64,000 bases of DNA, from positions 43,759,095 to 43,823,094 of the forward strand of contig NC_087071.1 in assembly GCF_963678635.1 (NCBI RefSeq), in the 5' to 3' direction. Position numbers and translations under genes: made by a program. Below, piece after piece: positions 20,948 through 32,881 of this stretch. This DNA is from Symsagittifera roscoffensis (taxonomy: Eukaryota; Xenacoelomorpha; Acoela; Convolutidae). Position 1 is the first letter of the stretch. Each line of letters opens with the position of its first letter. The notes under the pieces were generated by a model, which saw only the letters and a program-made list of their open reading frames with translations, searched no databases and was not told where the DNA came from.

Positions 20948-22219
20948 CGCATCTATCTTTGTGTCAAGAGTCCCAAGAGACTGCTCTCAGAAAAAATGAA
21001 GAAGAGTCCCAAGAGACTGCTGAATTCTTAACTTCTCCATGTCGTCTCTTAAGCGTAACTCTCTCTCTCTCTCTTTCGCTTCTCTTGTCATTCGCGACAA
21101 GTTTTTCGCTATGTGCTCGTCCGTTGTTTCCTTCAAGCGTTTTTCGCTCTTACCAACTTCTTGTCTATTGCGGTTTATTTCTTCCCGTAGACTTTCTCTT
21201 TAAATGTGAACTGCTCTTTCTAGTTCACTCATTCTTAAGGACATTTGTTCGTTCTGTTCTCCTATACTGCCCACTATGTTGTTCAAGGCTTCTTCTAATG
21301 CTGCCCCGTTATCTACTAGTGGCGTCACTAGTGGCGGTGTCACCCTGTTGGTCCCAGGTAGCTTCGTGCTGGTTGAGATTCGGGCTTTGATTCTCTGCCT
21401 CGACGTCATTTCATTATCCACTTCAGGATCCGCCAATGCGTTGCCTAGCCCTTTGTTTCTACTCTCCCCAGTTCGCGTCTCTGGATTTGTCATAGTCGCA
21501 AAGCCTCTCGACTGGCCTGGTGTGTTTGCGTCTTTGCTTATCGTTCTTACCAAACCAAATTTGTCCATGGTTCCAGTCTCTCTTTCGACGTATGCCTCAT
21601 TCTCCTGGGTCGAACTATTGAGGCTGACTTGAGATCCAAAGTCCACTTGCTCTTCTTCGTCCTCTTCTTCCTCCTGGGATTCACCTTCATTTCCTGTGCC
21701 CACTCCCATGGTGAATGGGAAGATGTTTCCGAAGGTGTTCTTCATTCTTTCTGAGAACGATGAGGACGTTGTTTGTTTCTCAGTCCCGCCTGCCATCATG
21801 GTGTTGTCTGTTGGAGATCTTCTAGTTGCCACTATCTCAGTAGAGTCGTCGGACAGTTATGACATCTCCTCTCGGTCCAATGTCCCGGTGGAAGTGGCAA
21901 AATCATAACCTTGTTCTACCGGAGTAAATTCACTCGCCAGCCTTCTGTCTCTCCCCTACGGTCCATGTATTTCCTGGTTCTCATTCACGGCATGGTCCGA
22001 TTGGACCTCCACTTCTAACATAGTTTTTCGCTCTTCTGAGGACTTCTGACTCCTAGTTTCAACCATTCTTCCTGAAACCGTCTCCCCTTTGTCGGTCCAG
22101 GCTCGTGTGATCCGATCCACAAAAGGATCGGTCCATGCTTTTCTTTGCTTTTTAGGTATGAATTTCCTAGAGCTATTACCTCGTTTAGGTATTCTTGACT
22201 TGTCTAGACTCATTCTCAA
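20948..22219 (-). pseudogene. Element 1 Gag N-terminal region (fossil)
   Basis: Frames 21956-22219 and 21200-21832 encode a basic start (KFIPKKQRKAW, RMVETRSQKSSEE) and an acidic, Ser/Thr-rich segment (EEEEDEEEQVDFGSQ). Element 2 begins its gag with MVKTRNNKEQTTEE at 46882, which supports a true Gag N-terminus. No known domain. Confidence 0.6.
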
Positions 22220-22976
22220 TTTATCACTTCTTATTGCCTATACACTCAATTCGATTGTTAGTGACCTTCTAGTTCGACTATCGATAATATAACACAACAC
22301 AAAAAATTCCAAAAATTTCTATTAAATGGTGACCACGAATCCTTGTATGTTATCACAGCACAGCGTATTCACAATTTATTCACAACAATCGATTATAGCC
22401 GTAAGATTTGAGAACTAGCAAAGTATGATGATATCAGTCAATTTAAAAGATAGTGTATTCACTACCCTATTAAGCAGAAATTGTTGATTCAAAACCAGAT
22501 ATAACAAAATAAGAATAATTTTATGAAACACGTATGTGTATTGTACTTTTAGTCAGTCGCAATACAATAGTCGAACTTTTTTTTATAAAGAAAGAGCTTT
22601 CCCTGCTTGGTGCTGCACCAAACAGACAAAACTTTGAAGGCAGTAATTCTCTCAAGTGGGCTTCAATTGCACCCACCGAGTACTGTGTTACCTATTTGCC
22701 TTCGGACTGCCCGAGCTACACCTACTAAAATCCTCAGGGCAGTCATTTTTCTCAAAAACTTTTTAGATTTCAATCCACACCAATGAGTTACATACTCTTT
22801 TTTAATTTAGACTTAGTGTCGCGAATATCCGAGTTTGGACCTGTCTTGTTTTGGTCTGGTCTTTTTCTTGAAAGGCAAGTTACCAGTGCAGTCACTGGTT
22901 CCTAGCCTGTCTCTAAATAAATTAACACCCCTCACTATTATCTTTTCTTCTGTTTACCTAAATTCTCTAATAAAAT

Positions 22977-23266
22977 AATACCCCTCCGGGTTGACAAAAA
23001 AAACAGTACCCCTCCGGATTGGCAAAAATAGGACCCTTCCGGATTGGCAAAAATGAGACCCCTCCGGATTGGGACCCCTCTGAGTTAGTAAATGTAAGAC
23101 CCCTCCGGATTGGGACCCCTCCGGTTTTGTGAAAACAAGACCCCTCCGGATTGGGACCCCTCCGAGTTTGAAAAAATTTTGACCCCTCCGGATTTGGAGC
23201 CCTCTGGTTTCGTAAAATTAGTTTTTCTGAGACTTCCTTAATTTTCAACCTATACCCCTCCGGATA
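22977..23266. repeat. CCCCTCCGG minisatellite in the Element 1 leader
   Basis: About twelve copies of (A/G)ACCCCTCCGGATTGG, often paired, separated by 10-20 variable bases. The same motif occurs in the LTR (GAGACCCCTCCGGATTC). It is repeated at 26415-26690 by the large tandem duplication. Confidence 0.85.
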
Positions 23267-24393
23267 CGTTCTCCGATGCTATTATGCTTTTTGTATCAAC
23301 CTTGAAGGGTATGTGGTCCTTCCCTAGACCTTTCCGGATTGAAGTTAAGCCTCTTATTTGACAATTCACGCTAACGGTGAAGGGTCTTATCGCTAGCCTA
23401 ATTCCGGCTCTATCAAGGTTTTCTGGTGCCTCAAATCTTCCCTATTTTTCTAGAACGGCGTAAAATTGCCTTATCCTACCGCTTCTACCTTTTGGTAGGG
23501 GTGTAAGGGCTTTCCAAAAAAAAAATTATAAAACGTGAGGGGTCTACCCTCCCGTATTGGTGAATTTGCTAAAAACAATCTCAAAAAAAATTTTCACGCT
23601 TACTTTTCGAAAAACTTTTGCTCCTATCAGTAAGCTCAGCTAATTTCTGATCTATTGGTACCAAGATCAACTAGATCTGTCTAATAGTTTCAAAGTTATT
23701 AACCAAAACATCTTTTTTCCAAAGCCAAGAAATTTCTCTCTTATAGGTTCCGCCTAACTTTTTCCGCAATTCTGTTCTTTTCGACCTAAAAATTATTGAT
23801 CCGAGCTCAAAAGGCCCATATTTTTTTAGTTCAATGCAAAAGACCCGATCTAAAACGCTTTAGTTGAAAAAGTTTGCGAAAACTATGCTACCTGGACCCC
23901 TCCCGATTGATGAATCCTTTGAATCAAACACGTTAAGTTCGATTTCTCTGTAACCCGGAAGGCTTTCGGGAAGCGGGTTTTAGAATCTGTAGATTAACTA
24001 GTGGACGTTGTCCGAACAACTGTTTTTACTGTCCTAACTCAAAAATTTTCAAAAATTTTCTGAATTTATAGTATTCCGTTTTCTCACAAATCACGAAAAC
24101 TCGGTTTTTGGTACCAAAATAGTTCCAACCACTTCCGAACTAAACTTAACCGGTTCTACCTACTATAGTAGTGCAATTACAATTTAACGCACTTATTTAG
24201 CGCTTTTTTTTTCGTTTAAAAAAATATCGATATGTCAAAAATCGCGATTTGTGGGGGGATCAAAATATCGCTATTTTGACCCTAAAAACCGGTCTGTTTC
24301 CTTTGTTTTTTTTTACTGAAAAGGATATAAGAGTAATAATATAGGCTATATAAGTAATAATATTAGTAATACTTTACCCCTCCGGGTTCGTTT

Positions 24394-24426
24394 AATATCC
24401 GAATTAAGGTGCTTAACTCGGATATT
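24394..24426. other. Leader hairpin (14-bp stem, 5-base loop)
   Basis: AATATCCGAATTAA and TTAACTCGGATATT pair at 13 of 14 positions around GGTGC. The right arm, extended (24415-24429), is also a perfect 15-base inverted match to 22821-22835. A second copy of the hairpin is in the duplicated leader near 27811. Confidence 0.65.
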
Positions 24427-25186
24427 CGCAGTTCGGTGAAGGGTCACTACAGTGCAGCACTGTCGAGCCCCCCACAGATTGCTATCTTACTTTTTGTACC
24501 AAAAGGGATACAAAACTTGTCAACGATACCCAACAGTCGATTTCGTTGTTGTTGAGCCCCTTCTTGTTGCTCCTTGTACTGCTTGCCGGATCAGTCGCCT
24601 CCCAAGACCCTTCCGAATTGAGCGCAAATCAGCAGACCCTTCCGGATTGAGCGCAATTTATCATTAACGTGCTTAAATGCTCAAATAACCCTACAGTACA
24701 AGCCTCACAAACGGGCCACCAAATTGATCGTAACAATCCTGACTGATATAAATGCCTGTAACAACAATATATCTATCAACAACAAACGGGAGGGTCGGAT
24801 CACATTTTGTCTGGGGGGATGATTTCTACTGATTTTTTACTTTTTTTTTTTACTGTTTTTGGTTTTTTCGGTTATTTTTTTATGTTTTTTGTTTTTCTGG
24901 GGTACTATACTATTTTTTGTTTGGTTTTATATATATCTTTAAGGGTTTTTGGTCACGGACAATTCAGGAGATGACGGGACCGCGAATCCCCCCACCCTTC
25001 CTGGTTCATGAATTTTCGGTCTTAACTAGGTTAAAAAGCTATTCACGGTAATCCGGAAGGCTTCCGCGTTCCGAACTACCCTTCCGCCCCGGCGGTTTTG
25101 GCCTATTAAGGGCGTTAATGTGAGCATCCGCTCGGCGCGGAATGCTCGTTTACGGTTCTGCCGGTCATGATGTTAAAAAAAAATAA

Positions 25187-25201
25187 CACCCAGCAGCGCC
25201 A
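25187..25201 (-). promoter_or_regulatory. Primer-binding site of Element 1, tRNA-Ser type
   Basis: Minus strand reads TGGCGCTGCTGGGTG, 12 bases after the LTR end. TGG plus C pairs with CCA and a G discriminator base, the usual tRNA-Ser 3' end; other gypsy elements such as 17.6 use tRNA-Ser with TGGCGC. Element 2 has TGGCGCTCCTGGGTG at 40113-40127, and a duplicate of this site is at 28603-28617. Confidence 0.7.
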
Positions 25202-25213
25202 TAAAAACATCTA

Positions 25214-26124
25214 TGTAACATTCGCCCGGAAGATACATATCGACGGAAAATAAAAATAGGTCCTCAGACGACTGGCTAACGTCTAAACAGAGCTTTACAT
25301 GCTTTTCACCGTCTCTACCAAGCCAGTTCTTTTGGTGGCTTTTTCAACATCGGGTCGACAAAAACGTCACTGTTCTCCGGCTTTGACCAGAACGCTCAAA
25401 TTAACTTAATTACATGCAGAATAGTGAGCTCATGGCTGGGTCTCAGTATCCCAGACCACGAGGTCACTTCTAAAATCAGGGCTACTACTACTTATTATAT
25501 TACTGTTGTTTTTGTTCAGTAGATAAAAAATCATTATCTCCATCGAAGATGGATCAACCCTTTCCCCCAACTCCTAGCTTCTCATCCTAGCGAAATGAAT
25601 TCAGATGTTAATTAAATTCAATTCAGGCATAATAGGGAAGCTAAAAGTTTATATAAAAGGCTAAGAGTTTCAGTCCCGAGACCCCTCCGGATTCTTGAAT
25701 CCGGGGACGTAAGACCTCTATTTTCCTTCCGGAAGGCTGTCTTCTACCCTTCACCGTTGTTCGCAACGGCCTTGCAACTATTGTAGCGACACAATAGTTG
25801 CAACTCGGAACGGTTTCTGCTATTTCTGCTCGTCTCTAATTCCGATTCTGAGTTTTTCCGTTGTTATCGTCGCAACTACTGTTGTTGTTGCTTCTTATTT
25901 TGGTTTTTCTGCCAAAATGGCCGTTTTTGACGTTTCTTAGAATTATTACGTCATCAATTCGATTTTTTAAAATTTAGGAACTTCCGAATCCTTCAGCCTT
26001 CACATTTTGTTCAATCATCCGAATAACGCTCTTATTCCTTCAAAACCGCCAATTCGGAAGGTTCGCTGCTAAAAACTCGAAAATGCTGCATCTTCATTTT
26101 TGTCCATTCTGGTCGAATGTCACA
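25214..26124 (-). repeat. 5' LTR of Element 1
   Basis: 911-bp R1 copy. On the element's strand it begins TGTGACATTCGACC and ends GCGAATGTTACA. It is nearly identical to 28630-29540 and about 97% identical to the 3' LTR. Confidence 0.88.
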
Positions 26125-28629
26125 TTGTTTCCATGTTTTTTTTTGCATAGGTTGCCATAGAAGGATCTTCACGAAAAATATTAAGAAAATATTGCTTAAA
26201 TTTAAATTTCATCGACTTGTAAATTAAATTCCAGCTGTTTATAATTGAATTTGCCTTTTGAATTTGGTTTCAAACAAGAACTGATTTTCTGAAGAAAAAA
26301 AAAACAATTTTCGACATAATGGCTGCTGAATCTTGCTTTAAAACGTAGTTTTTTTAGTTCTTTTGTTCTCGTCAATTATGTTGTTCAGCTACTTGATTTT
26401 TGTGCATGTAAAAAAAAACAGTACCCCTCCGGATTGGCAAAAATAGGACCCTTCCGGATTGGCAAAAATGAGACCCCTCCGGATTGGGACCCCTCTGAGT
26501 TAGTAAATGTAAGACCCCTCCGGATTGGGACCCCTCCGGTTTTGTGAAAACAAGACCCCTCCGGATTGGGACCCCTTCGAGTTTGAAAAAATTTTGACCC
26601 CTCCGGATTTGGAGCCCTCTGGTTTCGTAAAATTAGCTTTTCTGAGACTTCCTTAATTTTCAACCTATACCCCTCCGGATACGTTCTCCGATGCTATTAT
26701 GCTTTTTGTATCAACATTGAAGGGTATGTGGTCCTTCCCTAGACCTTTCCGGATTGAAGTTAAGCCTCTTATTTGACAATTCACGCTAACGGTGAAGGGT
26801 CTTATCGCTAGCCTAATTCCGGCTCTATCAAGGTTTTCTGGTGCCTCAAATCTTCCCTATTTTTCTAGAACGGCGTAAAATTGCCTTACCCTACCGTTTC
26901 TACCTTTTGGTAGGGGTGTAAGGGCTTTCCAAAAAAAAAATTATAAAACGTGAGGGGTCTACCCTCCCGTATTGGTGAATTTGCTAAAAACAATCTCAAA
27001 AAAAATTTTCACGCTTACTTTTCGAAAAACTTTTGCTCCTATCAGTAAGGTCAGCTAATTTCTGATCTATTGGTACCAAGATCAACTAGATCTGTCTAAT
27101 AGTTTCAAAGTTTTTAACCAAAACATCTTTTTTCCAAAGCCAAGAAATTTCTCTCTTATAGGTTCCGCCTAACTTTTTCCGCAATTCTGTTCTTTTCGAC
27201 CTAAAAATTATTGATCCGAGCTCAAAAGGCCCATATTTTTTTAGTTCAATGCAAAAGACCCGATCCAAAACGCTTTAGTTGAAAAAGTTTGCGAAAAACT
27301 ATGCTACCTGGACCCCTCCCGATTGATGAATCCTTTGAATCAAACACGTTAAGTTCGATTTCTCTGTAACCCGGAAGGCTTTCGGGAAGCGGGTTTTAGA
27401 ATCTGTAGATTAACTAGTGGACGTTGTCCGAACAACTGTTTTTACTGTCCTAACTCAAAAATTTTCAAAAATTTTCTGAATTTATAGTATTCCGTTTTCT
27501 CACAAATCACGAAAACTCGGTTTTTGGTACCAAAATAGTTCCAACCACTTCCGAACTAAACTTAACCGGTTCTACCTACTATAGTAGTGCAATTACAATT
27601 TAACGCACTTATTTAGCGCTTTTTTTTCGTTTCAAAAAATATCGATATGTCAAAAATCGCGATTTGTGGGGGGATCAAAATATCGCTATTTTGACCCTAA
27701 AAACCGGTCTGTTTCCTTTGTTTTTTTTTACTGAAAAGGATATAAGAGTAATAATATAGGCTATATAAGTAATAATATTAGTAATACTTTACCCCTCCGG
27801 GTTTGTTTAATATCCGAATTAAGGTGCTTAACTCGGATATTCGCAGTTCGGTGAAGGGTCACTACAGTGCAGCACTGTCGAGCCCCCCACAGATTGCTAT
27901 CTTACTTTTTGTACCAAAAGGGATACAAAACTTGTCAACGATACCCAACAGTCGATTTCGTTGTTGTTGAGCCCCTTCTTGTTGCTCCTTGTACTGCTTG
28001 CCGGATCAGTCGCCTCCCAAGACCCTTCCGAATTGAGCGCAAATCAGCAGACCCTTCCGGATTGAGCGCAATTTATCATTAACGTGCTTAAATGCTCAAA
28101 TAACCCTACAGTACAAGCCTCACAAACGGGCCACCAAATTGATCGTAACAATCTTGACTGATATAAATGCCTGTAACAACAATATATCTATCAACAACAA
28201 ACGGGAGGGTCGGATCACATTTTGTCTGGGGGGATGATTTCTACTGATTTTTTACTTTTTTTTTTTTTACTGTTTTTGGTTTTTTCGGTTATTTTTTTAT
28301 GTTTTTTGTTTTTCTGGGGTACTATACTATTTTTTGTTTGGTTTTATATATATCTTTAAGGGTTTTTGGTCACGGACATTTCAGGAGATGACGGGACCGC
28401 GAATCCCCCCACCCTTCCTGGTTCGTGAATTTTCGGTCTTAACTAGGTTAAAAAGCTATTCACGGTAATCCGGAAGGCTTCCGCGTTCCGAACTACCCTT
28501 CCGCCCCTGCGGTTTTGGCCTATTGAGGGCGTTAATGTGAGCATCTGCTCGGCGCGGAATGCTCGTTTACGGTTCTGCCGGTCATGATGTTAAAAAAAAT
28601 AACACCCAGCAGCGCCATAAAAACATCTA

Positions 28630-29540
28630 TGTAACATTCGCCGGGAAGATACATATCGACGGAAAATAAAAATAGGTCCTCAGACGACTGGCTAACGTCT
28701 AAACAGAGCTTTACATGCTTTTCACCGTCTCTACCAAGCCAGTTCTTTTGGTGGCTTTTTCAACATCGGGTCGACAAAAACGTCACTGTTCTCCGGCTTT
28801 GACCAGAACGCTCAAATTAACTTAATTACATGCAGAATAGTGAGCTCATGGCTGGGTCTCAGTATCCCAGACCACGAGGTCACTTCTAAAATCAGGGCTA
28901 CTACTACTTATTATATTACTGTTGTTTTTGTTCAGTAGATAAAAAATCTTTATCTCCATCGAAGATGGATCAACCCTTTCCCCCAACTCCTAGCTTCTCA
29001 TCCTAGCGAAATGAATTCAGATGTTAATTAAATTCAATTCAGGCATAATAGGGAAGCTAAAAGTTTATATAAAAGGCTAAGAGTTTCAGTCCCGAGACCC
29101 CTCCGGATTCTTGAATCCGGGGACGTAAGACCTCTATTTTCCTTCCGGAAGGCTGTCTTCTACCCTTCACCGTTGTTCGCAACGGCCTTGCAACTATTGT
29201 AGCGACACAATAGTTGCAACTCGGAACGGTTTCTGCTATTTCTGCTCGTCTCTAATTCCGATTCTGAGTTTTTCCGTTGTTATCGTCGCAACTACTGTTG
29301 TTGTTGCTTCTTATTTTGGTTTTTCTGCCAAAATGGCCGTTTTTGACGTTTCTTAGAATTATTACGTCATCAATTCGATTTTTTAAAATTTAGGAACTTC
29401 CGAATCCTTCAGCCTTCACATTTTGTTCAATCATCCGAATAACGCTCTTATTCCTTCAAAACCGCCAATTCGGAAGGTTCGCTGCTAAAAACTCGAAAAT
29501 GCTGCATCTTCATTTTTGTCCATTCTGGTCGAATGTCACA
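28630..29540 (-). repeat. Extra LTR copy from the tandem duplication
   Basis: Full R1 copy TGTAACATTCGCC...GAATGTCACA, same orientation and same neighbours as 25214-26124. A primer-binding site copy lies beside it at 28603-28617. Confidence 0.88.
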
Positions 29541-30008
29541 TTGTTTCCATGTTTTTTTTTGCATAGGTTGCCATAGAAGGATCTTCACGAAAAATATTAA
29601 GAAAATATTGCTTAAATTTAAATTTCATCGACTTGTAAATTAAATTCCAGCTGTTTATAATTGAATTTGCCTTTTGAATTTGGTTTCAAACAAGAACTGA
29701 TTTTCTGAAGAAAAAAAAAACAATTTTCGACATAATGGCTGCTGAATCTTGCTTTAAAACGTAGTTTTTTTAGTTCTTTTGTTCTCGTCAATTATGTTGT
29801 TCAGCTACTTGATTTTTGTGCATGCCGGTAGTAGTTTATGTTTGATTTTCCATAGATGGTAAACTATTTTCCAATCGAGAAACAAGGAAACCGGAAAAAC
29901 CTTGTATTCCAGCTTAAGATTGGAATCAAATTTTCTTGTCACAGCAGATCTTTATTGCCCAACTGAGTTGTTTCACAAGGGATTTTATTAGATTGGATGT
30001 CAAACTGC

Positions 30009-31900
30009 TTAATAGCTGAGTGGTGCAGATGGCTTATGACTAAAGCGTTCAATAAGAGTAATCAGGTTTTTATTGTCAGTGGTTTTTTTTATCAATTGTA
30101 ATGTTTTGATCCCGCAAGCCATTTTTCCTAATATATTTTCAACTTCTCCCTGAGAGCTTAGAAATTGATCTAGAATTACCTCCAAATACTTAACTTCTGG
30201 CTTTTCTTCTATTTTGTTATCATCTAATATTATACTGAGCTTTAAACTGTGGTTTCTGCCTTGATGTTTTTTGCTAAACATTATCAACTCAGTTTTCTTT
30301 GTGTTGAGTTTTACAGAATGTTTTGTGAACTACAGAAAAAAATTCTGAAAGGACTTTAGCAATAGCTGTAGAGCACTGTTGATGTCATTATTATCTTAAA
30401 ATAGTTGTGCATCATCTGCATATTGTACCACTTTGCAAGATTCAGTTAAACTTGTGTTCAGGTCATTTATGTATAGATTGAAAATTAGAGCTCCCAAATT
30501 TTTACCTTGCGGTACGCCTTAGTGAAGTGAGATACAATTGGATTCAGTATTATTTACTACAGTTTTCTACGTTCTATTATTTATAAAGCTATGAATCTTT
30601 TCAATTGCCGATTCAGAGAAACCCAAATCATACAAGTTGTTCTTTAAATGATCGTAGTTGATAGAACCGAAAGCTTCTGATAAATCTAATAAGCATACGG
30701 CAGCATATTTATTTTCATTCAATGATTTGCGGAAGAACTCAGTGCAATTGCCGATTCAGAGAAACCCAAATCATACAAGTTGTTCTTTAAATGATCGTGA
30801 TTGATAGAATCGAAAGCTTCTGATAAATCTAATAAAGATACGGCAACATATTTTTTTCATCCAATGATTCGCGGAAGAACTCAGTGCAATAAAGGATGTC
30901 GTCCATCGTTGAATATGAGGTTCTGCAACCAAATTGGGTTTTGCTGAGCAGGTTATTAGATAATAAGTATTCATTGATTTGTTTGTATAGTACTTTCTCA
31001 AACACTTTAGAGAGTGCACCTTTTATAGAGATTGGTCTATGTTTTCTGCTTTTTCTGGGTCATTTTTTTGTATAATGGCGTAACAATCGCTCTTTTGACT
31101 CTAGTTGGAAATAAATTTTACTTAATAAATTCATTTATACGAAATGTAAGGTGTGGATATATTTCATTGATCCCATCTTTTAGAACCCAGCCTGGAAGAT
31201 CAGAAGGTCCGAGGGTTTATTTGCGTTTAATTTTTATTTTTTCTTTTTGCATTTAATTTCACTCACAAAGCGGAAACAATTTTTTTTGAGTTCCTTTTTT
31301 GTCCTTGTGTTTTTGATGGTTGAATCAATTACTTTTTCATCGTTTTCTTCCTCAAACAAACTTCCCACTCTAGAAAACTTGTAATTAAAAAAACTTGCTA
31401 TTTTGAAGTTGTTTGCTACCGCTTCACCAAATGAATTTTTTACTATGGTGATTTTGTTTTCTGATTTTTCGAGTTTCTTGGCTCATTCATTATGTACCAT
31501 TTTTGTCGCTCAGTTGTGTTAGGATTAAATAATTTCGATATGAAACTATCTCCTTCAGGTTGACTTTTAGTTTATCAATACGAAGGTAGACTGTTTTGAG
31601 TGGTGAGCATCTTTTCAGGCAGCTTACTATAATAGATTTTAAAATGTTGAATTTTTTTTCAGGGTTATTTTGCCTGTAGAAAGACTCTCAATTAATGCTT
31701 GTGAGGGCAGTTTTGAATGCCTTCTCTAAATATTTTGATCTATCGTAGATGGTGCGCTTAAACGGCCTTGTTTTATCAACTAACTTTTTTTCAGATACCA
31801 AAAATTGTAGCTGAGTGATCAGTTGTATTTGGTGTAGTGAAGTTTAAAACTGTTTTCTTCAGTTCGTTTGAGTTTAAATCTGTGATAATATAGGCAATCA
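30009..31900 (-). pseudogene. LINE reverse transcriptase region
   Basis: Translated by hand: KYAAVCLLDLSEAFGSINYDHL near 30650-30720, GVPQGKNLGALIFNLYINDL near 30460-30520 and VVQYADDAQLF near 30400-30430 (YADD catalytic motif). Then NTKKTELIMFSKKHQGRNHS and the C-terminal thumb-like part to 30009. The frame has stops and shifts. A 144-bp tandem duplication (30600-30887) lies inside the palm region. Confidence 0.8.
30600..30887. repeat. 144-bp tandem duplication inside the LINE RT
   Basis: 30600-30743 and 30744-30887 both begin CAATTGCCGATTCAGAGAAA and end GGAAGAACTCAGTG, with about ten differences. The repeated segment encodes the RT section around SEAFGSINYDHLKNNLYDLGF. Confidence 0.85.
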
Positions 31901-31910
31901 GTGTTTTTGA

Positions 31911-32585
31911 TTAGGTTTGCGTCAATTTATTGACAACTTCTAAATGATAGGGCGTTAAAATTGTATCCAAGGATTCTTTTTCTTCGGTAATCAAATAATT
32001 AGGGTTGTAGTCGCCCATGAGAACAATATTTGAATTATAGGATTGTGCAAATTCAACTGACAGAGCAAGTTCATTGACAAACTCGGTTTTGTTAGATTTA
32101 TTTTGATTATAGGAAATATTTAAAAGTGTTGATCTTTCAGTTTTGTTCTTTGATGTTTTATATTCTACCCAGATGCTGTCATACTTTTGATGAATTAGGC
32201 TTAGATCTGCGCGTAGTTTAGGGTGTAAGATTTTACGAATGAGTATGATGATGCCCGCTCGTTTTGTTTTTTTTTCGCTTGCGACTGTTGATCTATCACA
32301 TCGAAAGGTGACAAAATGATCACCATCTAGTGTCCACAAGTTGTTTTCTTTAGATTCATTAAACCATGTTTCAGAGAACCCATAAATTGTGTTTAATCAA
32401 CATGTTTTTACCAGTTTTGTTCGGCTTGATCTTTTTCTGTATAAACTCCTAGAGTTTAGGTGTAGAATTTTTATGTTGTTTTTGTAATCGTTCAGTCTCT
32501 CCGATATGTCATTAAATTGTACAGTTGGACCTAGATTTGGGTTGATGTTGCCGCAGCATAAAAGTAAATTTGACAATAAAATCAA
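31911..32585 (-). pseudogene. LINE endonuclease, copy in unit 1
   Basis: Apurinic-type endonuclease: NINPNLGPTVQFND and IKILHLNSRSLYRKR, then MWTLDGDHFVTF, ILIRKILHPKLRADL and NSNIVLMGDYNPNYL (GDYN motif). It nicks target DNA for first-strand priming. It lies in two frames split by a stop or shift near 32345-32395. The C-terminal SDH-type box is not seen. Confidence 0.7.
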
Positions 32586-32881
32586 TAAAATGAGAAGTAT
32601 TAACCATAGTAAAAATGAAATTACTAATAAAAAAATTTAAGGTAAAGTGCGCTAGAGAGGCACTATAGTGATGTTATTAGTGCGCTTGAGAGGCACCCAA
32701 CTTATACCAGTGGGAAAAAGTTGGCAACCTATGGAAATTTCTTATTCTTGTCGAGTTTGTTCAATTCTCGAAAAATGATTATTTTGTTGCAATCTGTGAA
32801 CATAAGCACAAAGAAGCTAGTTGAGAGGTTTTTTGTTAACATTGGCAATAATGAAATCTCCAGATTTATACCACATTCTTC

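Larger units (their letters stand above)
22220..25186 (-). other. Leader of Element 1 (noncoding, AT-rich)
   Basis: About 3 kb between the primer-binding site and gag. No frame with coding sense. It contains the CCCCTCCGG minisatellite, dispersed further GACCCCTCCGGATTG copies (about 23895, 24376, 24608, 24640), a hairpin at 24394-24426 and long T runs. A second copy of most of it is at 26409-28602. Confidence 0.65.
1794..26124 (-). mobile_element. Element 1: giant Ty3/gypsy-type LTR retroelement with accessory genes (fossil)
   Basis: Length is about 24.3 kb including two ~911-bp LTRs (1794-2705 and 25214-26124) with TG...CA ends. Order on the minus strand: 5' LTR, primer-binding site, ~3-kb leader, gag, protease, reverse transcriptase, RNase H, integrase, macro-domain-like frame, AT-rich gap, small conserved frame, SGNH esterase frame, three or more large unknown frames, purine tract, 3' LTR. 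RT before integrase, the YVDD and GPF motifs and the two-knuckle Gag place it in Ty3/gypsy (Metaviridae). The LTRs differ at about 30 of 911 positions by eye, so it is not very young. The copy is broken, with around a dozen breaks, mostly in gag-pol; several accessory frames are long and open. No convincing target-site duplication was seen: only 3 bp (TTG) match across the outer ends. Confidence 0.85.
22998..29824. repeat. 3.41-kb tandem duplication of the Element 1 5' end
   Basis: Unit A (22998-26408) and unit B (26409-29824) are almost identical, differing by a handful of bases. Each contains minisatellite, leader, primer-binding site, LTR and 284 bp beyond the LTR (26125-26408; 29541-29824). 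That last piece is probably the host flank upstream of the insertion. The junction at 26408/26409 joins TTTTTGTGCATG to an A-run followed by CAGTACCCCTCC. Confidence 0.85.

Noticed and set aside
22967-23248. A minus-strand frame rich in PNPEGS repeats (a second copy at 26385-26663)
   Set aside because: It is simply the CCCCTCCGG minisatellite read in one frame; no conserved start context or relative in Element 2.
22977-23266. Regular repeat with short variable gaps, reminiscent of a CRISPR array
   Set aside because: Spacers vary in length, units are imperfect, the context is animal retroelement DNA, and the motif also occurs singly elsewhere in the element.
24452-24667. 71-residue frame, repeated at 27867-28082
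   Set aside because: Identical only because of the tandem duplication; no family resemblance and located in the noncoding leader.
1791-26127. TTG/TTG flanking Element 1 as a target-site duplication
   Set aside because: Only 3 bp match; Ty3/gypsy elements usually make 4-6 bp, so chance is likely.
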